Of a stretch of 21,845 bases of DNA, positions 5,978-10,825 are shown piece after piece (position 1 is the stretch's first letter; each line of letters opens with the position of its first letter). The position numbers and the translations under genes are program-made. Origin of the DNA: a virus; the IMG/VR virus record IMGVR_UViG_3300046011_002023, positions 1 to 21,845 of that record. The stretch is one strand, 5' to 3'. The notes below the pieces were generated by a model. It did no database searches. It had not been told where the DNA came from and saw only the letters and a program-made list of their open reading frames with translations.

Positions 5978-6681
5978 GACCCATACCATGGTTCAAGTTC
6001 TGCCCAGCCGATTGGATGATGGGCAGAATCTCACGGCAACCCGCCGAGGTGCAGGTGGCCTTTATCCGACTTTGTTGCGTCTATTGGAACGCCGAGTGCG
6101 AGATGTCATCCGAACACGCAGAGTTGGAAGCTGATGGGCATCTTCAACGGCTCCTCGCCACTCGTCTTGTTGAAACCAACGGAACGTCCGTGTTTATTAA
6201 ATTCCTTGACATTCAATGGGAAGACGCAAACCTGCACCGCACCAAGATGTCCGAAGCAGGCAAAAGAAGTGCCGAAAGGAGGTCAACCAAGGTTGAAGAA
6301 AATTTAACTAAGGTTGAACCTACGTTGAACTTACCTTCAACCTACGTTGAACCTGTGTTCAATAGAGAAGAGAAGAGGAGAGAAGAGAAGAGGGAGAAGA
6401 AAGATTGTGTGCTTTTTGATTCCTTTTGGAGTGCCTATCCCCGCAAGACCTCCAAGCAATCCGCATCCAAAGCCTTCGCCAAGCTATCGGATGAAAACCA
6501 GCAGAAGGCCATCGACAACATCACCCGCCTATATGCCAATACGGAGGTGCAGTTCGTTCCCCATGCCGCAACCTACCTAAACCAAGCCCGCTGGGAAGAC
6601 GAGGCCATCGTCCGAACCAATACCTTTGCAAGACCACTACTAAACCAATCCGAAGATGCAGACCTACCACGCTACCGCTGA
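5974..6681 (+). CDS. Replication initiator or helicase-loader-like protein (DUF1376/DnaD-like layout)
   Basis: The start ATG at 5974 overlaps the nuclease stop (ATGA), giving 235 residues. The N-terminus (WFKFCPADWMMGRISRQPAEVQVAFIRLCCVYWN) matches the DUF1376-type winged-helix domain of phage replication proteins. A variable charged linker (residues about 95-145, KVEENLTKVEPTL then EEKRREEKREKK) follows. The C-terminus (FDSFWSAYPRKTSKQSASKAFAKL to TYLNQARWEDE) is the typical YPRK/WEDE module of phage primosome proteins that load DnaB. The DnaB gene follows and overlaps by 26 nt, which fits a loader. The linker DNA contains iteron-like repeats. Confidence 0.75.
   Translation: MRPIPWFKFCPADWMMGRISRQPAEVQVAFIRLCCVYWNAECEMSSEHAELEADGHLQRLLATRLVETNGTSVFIKFLDIQWEDANLHRTKMSEAGKRSAERRSTKVEENLTKVEPTLNLPSTYVEPVFNREEKRREEKREKKDCVLFDSFWSAYPRKTSKQSASKAFAKLSDENQQKAIDNITRLYANTEVQFVPHAATYLNQARWEDEAIVRTNTFARPLLNQSEDADLPRYR
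6282..6402 (+). repeat. Iteron-like GTTGAA repeats and polypurine tract inside the initiator gene
   Basis: GTTGAA occurs at 6292, 6313, 6324 and 6346 and inverted (TTCAAC) at 6336. A 14-bp direct repeat AACCTACGTTGAAC is perfect at 6317-6330 and 6339-6352, a 22-bp period. A polypurine tract (about 6363-6404, AGAGAAGAGAAGAGG-like) follows directly. Repeats beside a strand-biased tract inside the initiator gene resemble the lambda O gene origin. They could instead reflect repeat expansion in a low-complexity linker. Confidence 0.4.
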
Positions 6682-7942
6682 ACGCAGGCTTTTGTCCTGC
6701 CTGATGGATGCCTTCATTGACCGAGCATCCTTCCTCATGCAAATCCCTGAACGCCTGTTCACAGGAAACAACGTGTTCATCTACCGAGCCATCGAAGCCC
6801 TGCACCGAGCAGAGCGACCCGTGGACTTGGTTACCATCCACCAATACCTCGTTGAAAACAATCAAGCCTTTGTAACCCTCGACCTTGGATTCTTTGCCGA
6901 TGGGATTACTATCACCTCGGACTGGAAGACCTACGCCGCTGACCTGAACCAAGCGTGGAAGGCAAGGGAGGAGCAGCAAATCATGGACGACCTTGCGGCT
7001 GACCGTGATATTCCAAGAGCCTTCGCCCGCTTCCAAGCCATGCAGGCCGTGGAAACCAATGCTTCCGAAACCACTGCCCACGAACTCGCCAAGGAGTACC
7101 TGCTGAACATGAACGAGGTGAGGGAGGGCAGACGCAAGGATTCGGTTTACCCCACCTTCATCAGCCCGCTTGACCGTATGCTCACAGGATTTAAGCCATC
7201 CGAGTTCGTTTTGCTGGGCGGTCGCCCTGCGATGGGTAAGACCTTGCTTGCCCTGCAAATAGCCATGAACCAAGCGATGGCTGACATTCCTGTGGTCTTC
7301 TTTACGATGGAAATGAGTGCTGACCAATTAAGCCAACGGATGCTTTCTAACCTTGCGGAGATGGATGGGTCGCACTTCCTCAACCCCACCGAGCGAATCA
7401 CCTCCGACCAATTTCTCGACTTGGGGAAAAAGGCTGACCTCCTTAAGTCAAAGCCGCTGTATATCGTTGACCTGCACCAAGCCAACCTCGACCGCATTGA
7501 AGGCGAAATCGCCAAACTCAAAACCAAGTACGGCGTTTGCGGATTTTATCTCGACTACCTGCAACTCATCGAGCCAACCAAGATGGACAAGCCGAAACCT
7601 AAAATCGAGCAGATGACCAACATCAGCAAAACGCTTAAGACCATCTGCAAGAGGCAGAAGGTGTTCGGGGTTGTGGTGTCATCCCTATCACGTGCAACCG
7701 AGGGCAGGGCAGACCACAGGCCCATCATGTCCGACCTTCGGGAAACAGGGCAACTTGAGTTTGATGCTGACAAAATTGCTTTTGTTTATCGACCCTACGA
7801 GCATGACAAGAGCAAGGAGGCTGACCTGATGGAAGTCATTGTCCGAAAGAATCGCAACGGTTCACTCGGCACGGCAGACATCCAGTGCCACCTTCCCTTC
7901 ACCAAAGCCAACGAGTTCCCACCCAATAGAATTGATTTATGA
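6656..7942 (+). CDS. dnaB: DnaB-type replicative DNA helicase
   Basis: The 428-residue protein has the DnaB layout: an N-terminal helical domain (ERRLLSCLMD to LHRAERPVDLVTIHQYL), a linker, and a RecA-like ATPase domain from about residue 165. Walker A GRPAMGKT lies at about 189-196, the following FFTMEMS helix carries the catalytic Glu region, Walker B is FYLDYLQLIEP, and the DNA-binding/arginine-finger region reads SSLSRATEGRADHRPIMSDLRETGQLEFDADKIAFVYRP. It unwinds the phage replication fork as a hexamer. The SSLSR segment replaces the more usual SQLSR. No primase (zinc-finger/TOPRIM) domain is fused or adjacent, so host DnaG is presumably used. It overlaps the loader-like gene upstream and the VRR-NUC gene (ATGATG) downstream. 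Confidence 0.93.
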   Translation: MQTYHATAERRLLSCLMDAFIDRASFLMQIPERLFTGNNVFIYRAIEALHRAERPVDLVTIHQYLVENNQAFVTLDLGFFADGITITSDWKTYAADLNQAWKAREEQQIMDDLAADRDIPRAFARFQAMQAVETNASETTAHELAKEYLLNMNEVREGRRKDSVYPTFISPLDRMLTGFKPSEFVLLGGRPAMGKTLLALQIAMNQAMADIPVVFFTMEMSADQLSQRMLSNLAEMDGSHFLNPTERITSDQFLDLGKKADLLKSKPLYIVDLHQANLDRIEGEIAKLKTKYGVCGFYLDYLQLIEPTKMDKPKPKIEQMTNISKTLKTICKRQKVFGVVVSSLSRATEGRADHRPIMSDLRETGQLEFDADKIAFVYRPYEHDKSKEADLMEVIVRKNRNGSLGTADIQCHLPFTKANEFPPNRIDL

Positions 7943-8268
7943 TGGAAGAGTACAACCTCCAAGCCGCTTGCGTCAAGTTGTTCGCAATGCTCCGACCCAA
8001 CGAGCAGGGGCGGCTATTCCTGAACCTCAACAATCCTCGCTCCCGCTCCAACGGTTACTTCCTTAAAGGTATCGGGCTGACGGCTGGCGTTGCTGACATG
8101 ACCTACCTATCCCCCAAGGGTGCGGTGTTCCTTGAGTTCAAGGCACCCAAGGGCAAGCAATCCCTATCGCAAAAGTGGTGGCAGGGGGTCGTAGAGGCAG
8201 TTGGCTACAGGTATGTAGTCATCCGAAGCCTTGAGGATTTCCAACGGATGTTGGATGAATGTTCCTAA
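7939..8268 (+). CDS. VRR-NUC domain nuclease
   Basis: The 109-residue protein is a stand-alone VRR-NUC fold. D53 in GVADMTYLSPKGAVFLEFKAPKGKQS, E66-F-K68 and Q74 give the D-x12-ExK PD-(D/E)XK-family active site, followed by the helix QKWWQGVVEAVGYRYVVIRSLEDF typical of the family. Phage stand-alone members cleave branched DNA such as Holliday junctions. Translation is coupled to dnaB (start ATG at 7939 over the TGA at 7940). A second ATG at 7942 is equally possible. Confidence 0.85.
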   Translation: MMEEYNLQAACVKLFAMLRPNEQGRLFLNLNNPRSRSNGYFLKGIGLTAGVADMTYLSPKGAVFLEFKAPKGKQSLSQKWWQGVVEAVGYRYVVIRSLEDFQRMLDECS

Positions 8269-8284
8269 TTTGTGTATATCTTCG
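8251..8284 (+). promoter_or_regulatory. Possible promoter TTG-N23-TATCTTCG
   Basis: TTG at 8251-8253 and TATCTTCG at 8277-8284 (one mismatch to TAnnTTTG) are spaced by 23 nt, near the Bacteroidota range. It overlaps the end of the VRR-NUC gene and precedes a standard phage leader (CTAAACCCCTAACCC-ATGAAA) that now runs into the integron-like insert. Confidence 0.4.
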
Positions 8285-8318
8285 CATTACTAAACCCCTA
8301 ACCCATGAAACATATGGC

Positions 8319-8373
8319 ACATAACGTTTTGCGTATAAAAAATCGTTTTAATGTTTTTTATACGCTGTTAGCT
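8319..8373. repeat. attC-like site 1
   Basis: ACATAAC (8319-8325; consensus RYYYAAC with one mismatch) and GTTAGCT (8367-8373; consensus GTTRRRY with one mismatch) flank a perfect 12-bp inverted repeat GCGTATAAAAAA (8331-8342) and TTTTTTATACGC (8354-8365). Total length of 55 bp matches short integron attC sites. It would be the recombination site at the left edge of cassette 1, with the crossover between G8367 and T8368. Confidence 0.55.
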
Positions 8374-8728
8374 TTAGGTTTTTAAGATTTTAAACAAAAT
8401 ATATTATGAAAACAGAAGAACAAAAACCAATGGTATTTTGTGGTGTAATAAATATGGATGGCACACCTGCAAAAATGACCGAAGAAGAAAAGGAACGATT
8501 TGTTAAAATGTGTAGCAATAATGGTCAATATAATGCGGTTTTTTGTGAGGATAATTCAATTCCTAAAGCAATGGAAAATCTTGCTAAAATTTTAAAAACT
8601 TGAAGCTAACGGTCGGGTATTGCCGAAGGCAGGGATTTGAAAGACAAAAGTTTCAACCTTGCACAAATGCCCAATAGAATTACAAATGATTAATTAACCG
8701 AGAATGCCCTGCTTTTGGCAATACCTTG
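8368..8728 (+). mobile_element. Integron-like gene cassette 1
   Basis: The unit runs from the TT of GTTAGCT (8368) to the G of GTTAGGT (8728), 361 bp, and holds one ORF and its own attC-like site. As expected for an excisable cassette, its first bases TTAGCT are the exact reverse complement of AGCTAA at the start of its attC (8604-8609), so the circular form would rebuild a symmetric R''/R' pair. It is AT-rich (hand count about 32% GC at 8521-8580) against a roughly 50% phage background. Confidence 0.6.
8406..8603 (+). CDS. Hypothetical cassette-borne protein, 65 aa
   Basis: This small soluble acidic/basic protein (MKTEEQKPMVFCGVINMDGTPAKMTEEEKERFVKMC then NAVFCEDNSIPKAMENLAKIL) has two Cys and a helical middle. 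The stop codon abuts the attC-like site directly (TGA at 8601-8603, AGCTAAC from 8604), the tight packing typical of integron cassettes. An upstream AT-rich stretch (8380-8400) may carry a promoter. No family is recognised. Codon composition is clearly AT-richer than the neighbouring phage genes, pointing to a bacterial cassette source. Confidence 0.6.
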   Translation: MKTEEQKPMVFCGVINMDGTPAKMTEEEKERFVKMCSNNGQYNAVFCEDNSIPKAMENLAKILKT

Positions 8729-8734
8729 TTAGGT
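8604..8734. repeat. attC-like site 2 (long, 131 bp)
   Basis: It starts AGCTAAC (8604-8610) and ends GTTAGGT (8728-8734), a perfect GTTRRRY. Between them are two arms, GGTATTGCCGAAGGCAGGG (8616-8634) and CCCTGCTTTTGGCAATACC (8707-8725), which pair over 19 positions when G-T pairs are allowed. A 72-nt variable central loop separates the arms and contains a smaller TGAAA/TTTCA stem. Length is like Vibrio-type repeats. Confidence 0.6.
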
Positions 8735-8987
8735 GCAGTGCTTCTCACAAACTCAAATAAAATGTCAGATTTCAAAGTAGGTTGCTCACCTTTAACGAGT
8801 AAGATTTTTGCAGGTAAAGTTCTTAAAAATGGAACTTGGGGAAATGTAAAACACGATGTTACCGATACTGCTGTTGGTGCAGTTGCTCAACATTTATTAC
8901 AACTGGATGAAAGAATGGAATTTCAATACAGAGGTAAAACTTATGAGTTAAAGGTTGTAGAGGTGTCGTCATAGCATTGCACCTAAC
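8729..8987 (+). mobile_element. Integron-like gene cassette 2, attC truncated
   Basis: It begins TTAGGTGCAGTGC, and the reverse complement recurs after its ORF (GCATTGCACCTAAC at 8974-8987 against GTTAGGTGCAGTGC at 8728-8741, 13 of 14 matching). ACCTAAC is a perfect RYYYAAC box. No partner arm or GTTRRRY follows: after TCG the sequence returns to a phage-style leader, so this cassette has lost most of its attC and should be stuck. Confidence 0.5.
8762..8974 (+). CDS. DUF7446-like small protein, 70 aa, cassette-borne
   Basis: I chose the ATG at 8762 over an in-frame TTG that falls inside the attC-like site. The sequence MSDFKVGCSPLTSKIFAGKVLKNGTWG followed by KHDVTDTAVGAVAQHLL and a C-terminal beta end (FQYRGKTYELKVVEV) resembles small proteins annotated DUF7446 in phages and bacteria; this is from memory and not searched. 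Function is unknown. Its stop lies 6 nt before the ACCTAAC box. Composition is AT-rich like cassette 1. Small conserved single-domain genes like this are common integron cassette cargo. Confidence 0.6.
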   Translation: MSDFKVGCSPLTSKIFAGKVLKNGTWGNVKHDVTDTAVGAVAQHLLQLDERMEFQYRGKTYELKVVEVSS

Positions 8988-9024
8988 TCGCATATTTGTC
9001 CAACCCCCACCAAACCCTAAACCC

Positions 9025-9228
9025 ATGAAACGATTTTTAGTATTTGCTGGTGATGCCTATTACCCCAATGGTGGTATGGATGATTTTCAGGAGGACTTTG
9101 ACACCTTGGAAGAGGCAAGAAGTTTTCAAGAAAAAATCAAAGAAGAGTTTAAATCTATATGGAAGGACAGCTGGAAGGATTTCAAATGGACTGCTATTTG
9201 GGATTCGGAAACACGAACCTATGTGTAA
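9025..9228 (+). CDS. Hypothetical protein, 67 aa
   Basis: I chose the ATG at 9025, preceded by the standard leader (CAAACCCTAAACCC); an in-frame upstream extension to 8977 would run through the cassette junction. The protein (MKRFLVFAGDAYYPNGGMDDF then DTLEEARSFQEKIKEEF then WTAIWDSETRTYV) is a compact alpha/beta domain with N-terminal strand, GG turn, helix and a terminal strand. Similar small proteins occur in Bacteroidota genomes and phages, with no known function. It is the first phage gene after the integron-like insert, and its leader closely resembles the orphan leader at 8291-8304 on the other side. Confidence 0.65.
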   Translation: MKRFLVFAGDAYYPNGGMDDFQEDFDTLEEARSFQEKIKEEFKSIWKDSWKDFKWTAIWDSETRTYV

Positions 9229-9270
9229 AGACCATTTCGTTGACACCACCAAAATGATAAACCCAACCCC

Positions 9271-9423
9271 ATGAAACCAACCCCCACCGATTTCCGCCGC
9301 TGGCAAATCCACATCCGCAAGGAGTGTGTGAACTGCTCCAAGCCCGACCATGCCGAAACCATCAAGCCGTGGTCCGTCAACTGGACCCTGCTGGGCCGTG
9401 TCCTTCAAGCCAAGAAAGCCTAA
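9271..9423 (+). CDS. Hypothetical protein, 50 aa, single CxxC
   Basis: The ORF runs from the ATG at 9271 (leader TAAACCCAACCCC) to the TAA at 9421-9423. It begins MKPTPTDFRRWQIHIRKECVNC and ends in a basic tail (GRVLQAKKA). ECVNC gives one CxxC, with a possible C/H pair (CSKPDH) nearby, suggesting at most a degenerate zinc knuckle. It lies 3 nt before the next gene. No family is recognised; the GC-rich codon use matches the phage background. Confidence 0.5.
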   Translation: MKPTPTDFRRWQIHIRKECVNCSKPDHAETIKPWSVNWTLLGRVLQAKKA

Positions 9424-9426
9424 GCC

Positions 9427-9621
9427 ATGGAATGGACACGCCTTACCCCGAACACCATGCCCGACTTTATGGAGGAGGTATTCATCGCCCTGCTCGATGG
9501 CAACTACGCCGTGGCATGGCTTAGGGATAACCCGACACCAACATTCACCAACATCCACGGCGATGTATGGTGGGTGCATGAAGTTACTCATTGGATGTAC
9601 CCAACCCCCCCGAAGCCATGA
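9427..9621 (+). CDS. DUF551-like small protein, 64 aa
   Basis: A short beta-rich protein ends VWWVHEVTHWMYPTPPKP. The VTHWMP-x-P-x-PP ending is the hallmark of the DUF551 family common in phages, here with Y in place of the usual P after M. The middle (GNYAVAWLRDN) also fits the family's first strands. Function of the family is unknown. It is translationally coupled to the next gene (ATGA at 9618-9621). Confidence 0.6.
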   Translation: MEWTRLTPNTMPDFMEEVFIALLDGNYAVAWLRDNPTPTFTNIHGDVWWVHEVTHWMYPTPPKP

Positions 9622-9944
9622 CCACCAGCGTAATTCACCACATGGTGCAGGAAGTAGCCAAAATCTTCAACACCACGCCAAGTGCTATCTGCTCGGCCAA
9701 TCGCAGGCGGGAGAACGTGCTTGCCCGCAACATCGTCACCGACATCGCCTACAACGACTTCCTATTCAAATACCACGAAATCGGGGTAGTTATCGGGCGA
9801 ACTCATTCCACGCTCATCAAAAACAAAAAATCCTACGAGCAGGACATGATTGCGATGCCTGAAATAAAGTACATCCGCAGACAAGTTTTACACAATGCGC
9901 AGGATTACCTGCTACATCTTTACGGAGGCTATATTTCTAATTAA
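9618..9944 (+). CDS. DnaA domain IV-like DNA-binding protein, 108 aa
   Basis: I chose the ATG at 9618 (ATGA overlap) over one at 9591. The sequence VAKIFNTTPSAICSANRRRENVLARNIVTDIAY followed by FKYHEIGVVIGRTHSTLIKNKKSYE mirrors DnaA domain IV: the basic-loop RRREN..ARNI equals the RRRxxVxARQ helix, and IGRTHSTLI equals the GRDHSTV signature that contacts the DnaA box. There is no AAA+ part. It may bind DnaA-box-like sites in host or phage DNA and thus modulate host initiation or phage replication and transcription. The C-terminal tail (IKYIRRQVLHNAQDYLLHLY) is helical. It ends just before the second structured RNA. Confidence 0.7.
   Translation: MTTSVIHHMVQEVAKIFNTTPSAICSANRRRENVLARNIVTDIAYNDFLFKYHEIGVVIGRTHSTLIKNKKSYEQDMIAMPEIKYIRRQVLHNAQDYLLHLYGGYISN
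9930..9937 (+). promoter_or_regulatory. -7-like box TATATTTC before the second structured RNA
   Basis: This is a 7 of 8 match to TAnnTTTG and nearly identical to the box at 4032-4039. It sits at the 3' end of the DnaA-like gene. A start about 4-7 nt later would give a transcript of about 92-96 nt ending at the terminator T-run. Confidence 0.35.
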
Positions 9945-10036
9945 GTGCTACTTAGGTAGTCGGTCAGCACCCCGATAATCGGCAAATCCGTGAGATTCGG
10001 ATGGGGGGGTGCTTCAGTGCATCCCCCTTTTTTTTT
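9945..10036 (+). ncRNA. Second structured RNA with competing helices and terminator
   Basis: In order there are GTGCT/AGCAC (9945-9949 with 9966-9970), CCGA/TCGG (9972-9975 with 9979-9982), ATCCG/CGGAT (9986-9990 with 9998-10002) and the terminator. AGCACCCC (9966-9973) is also exactly complementary to GGGGTGCT (10006-10013), the 5' arm of the terminator. Three mutually exclusive pairings are therefore possible, the layout of an attenuator. It shares CCGATAA with the RNA at 4044-4143. No known family is recognised. Confidence 0.5.
10004..10036 (+). terminator. Intrinsic terminator before the sigma-like gene
   Basis: A 9-bp stem GGGGGGTGC (10004-10012) pairs with GCATCCCCC (10019-10027, one G-U pair), loop TTCAGT, followed by nine T (10028-10036). 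It insulates the early region from the gene at 10051, whose own -7 box starts 4 nt later. Confidence 0.85.
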
Positions 10037-10039
10037 GCA

Positions 10040-10047
10040 TACCTTTG
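10040..10047 (+). promoter_or_regulatory. -7 box TACCTTTG, near-leaderless start of the sigma-like gene
   Basis: This exact TAnnTTTG match is separated from the ATG at 10051 by only CGT. Transcription starting a few bases downstream would begin at or beside the start codon. No -33 TTG is seen. Confidence 0.5.
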
Positions 10048-10050
10048 CGT

Positions 10051-10608
10051 ATGGCATCAGCGGAGCAGATTATCCTCGACCTCTACCGAAGCGGCGAAAT
10101 TCGCAAGGCTTGCCTGACCATCACTGGCGGCGACCCGCTTTGGCGGGATTTGGAACAGGAATGCGTCCTTATCCTACTAGAGAAAGACCCCGACAAAATC
10201 CTGCAAATCCATGGGCAGGGTTACTTCAAGTTCTATGTTGTCAGGCTACTGCTGAATCTCTACCGAGGCAAGAATAATCAGTTTGCCCAAAAGTACCGCC
10301 ACCACGACACCACCGAGGAAATAGACCCCAATGCCGATATGACCCATGAAGAGTACAGTTCCCTTGTGGACGATATGTGGGCGATAGCCGAAACGGAGAT
10401 GGATTCTTGGGCCAAGGAGGGAGCATTCCCCTACGACAAGGAACTGCTAAAACTCCACATGGCCACGGGGAATATGAAGAAACTAAGCCGTGAAACGGGC
10501 ATTCCCTACCGCTCGGTGATATATTCCATCGAGCAAGCCAAGGCCAAAATCAAAGCAGCAATCCTTAAAACCCATGGACGTACTGATATTCCCGCTCCTC
10601 GTCAGTAG
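10051..10608 (+). CDS. Sigma-70-like transcription factor, 185 aa
   Basis: I chose the ATG at 10051 because an upstream start at 10009 would lie inside the terminator hairpin. Residues about 25-75 (DPLWRDLEQECVLILLEKDP then YFKFYVVRLLLNLYRGKNN) resemble sigma region 2 (DLxQEVxLxLLE). Residues about 130-165 (LLKLHMATGNMKKLSRETGIPYRSVIYSIEQAKAKIKAAI) are a region-4-like helix-turn-helix. Such phage proteins redirect host RNA polymerase or act as late activators. It heads the block that leads into terminase and tail genes, consistent with control of late genes. Region 2 residues for -10 recognition are not conserved enough to predict a specificity. Confidence 0.6.
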   Translation: MASAEQIILDLYRSGEIRKACLTITGGDPLWRDLEQECVLILLEKDPDKILQIHGQGYFKFYVVRLLLNLYRGKNNQFAQKYRHHDTTEEIDPNADMTHEEYSSLVDDMWAIAETEMDSWAKEGAFPYDKELLKLHMATGNMKKLSRETGIPYRSVIYSIEQAKAKIKAAILKTHGRTDIPAPRQ

Positions 10609-10825
10609 CCTTGCCGCTCTTGCCATTGCCGAGTACCACGTCCTGCCCGCTTGGTGGTATCGCACTTGGCTCGGCAGGCACAAGCCGTTCAGCTGCATCA
10701 CCTGCCTATCGTTTTGGCTTGGGGCTTCACTCACCCTGCTGACCTGCGACTGGATGCTTGCGCCTGTGTACGGTCTTGCCTCGGCAGGGCTTACCGTTGT
10801 CATCCTGCAACTGACCAACCGATGA
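10574..10825 (+). CDS. Small membrane protein with CxxC, DUF1360-like, 83 aa
   Basis: Three hydrophobic stretches are visible: residues 3-22 (VLIFPLLVSSLAALAIAEYH), 40-58 (CITCLSFWLGASLTLLTC) and 62-80 (LAPVYGLASAGLTVVILQL). SCITCLSFW matches the C-x-x-C-x-x-FW pattern I associate with DUF1360-type membrane proteins. It overlaps the sigma-like gene by 35 nt and the methyltransferase by ATGA. Function is unknown; a holin-like or envelope-modifying role is possible but unsupported by position, as the endolysin is far away on the other strand. Confidence 0.65.
   Translation: MDVLIFPLLVSSLAALAIAEYHVLPAWWYRTWLGRHKPFSCITCLSFWLGASLTLLTCDWMLAPVYGLASAGLTVVILQLTNR

Noticed and set aside
6363-6404. CRISPR or microsatellite reading of the GAGAA-rich tract
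   Set aside because: There is no regular repeat-spacer structure, and the tract is in frame and codes for a charged linker (EEKRREEKREKK).
6521-7327. 268-codon minus-strand open frame over the dnaB gene
   Set aside because: It lies antisense to a certain DnaB helicase, has no recognisable domain, and long antisense frames are expected from GC-rich codon bias.
8305-8385. 26-residue ORF beginning at the orphan leader ATG and running through attC-like site 1
   Set aside because: It is mostly made of the inverted repeat arms. It looks like a start codon left behind after insertion and not a selected gene.
10651-10821. N-terminal extension of the methyltransferase frame upstream of 10822
   Set aside because: It overlaps the membrane protein in another frame. 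The ATG at 10822 forms an ATGA overlap and starts right at MTYQLHHGDCLEVL, the natural beginning of this family.
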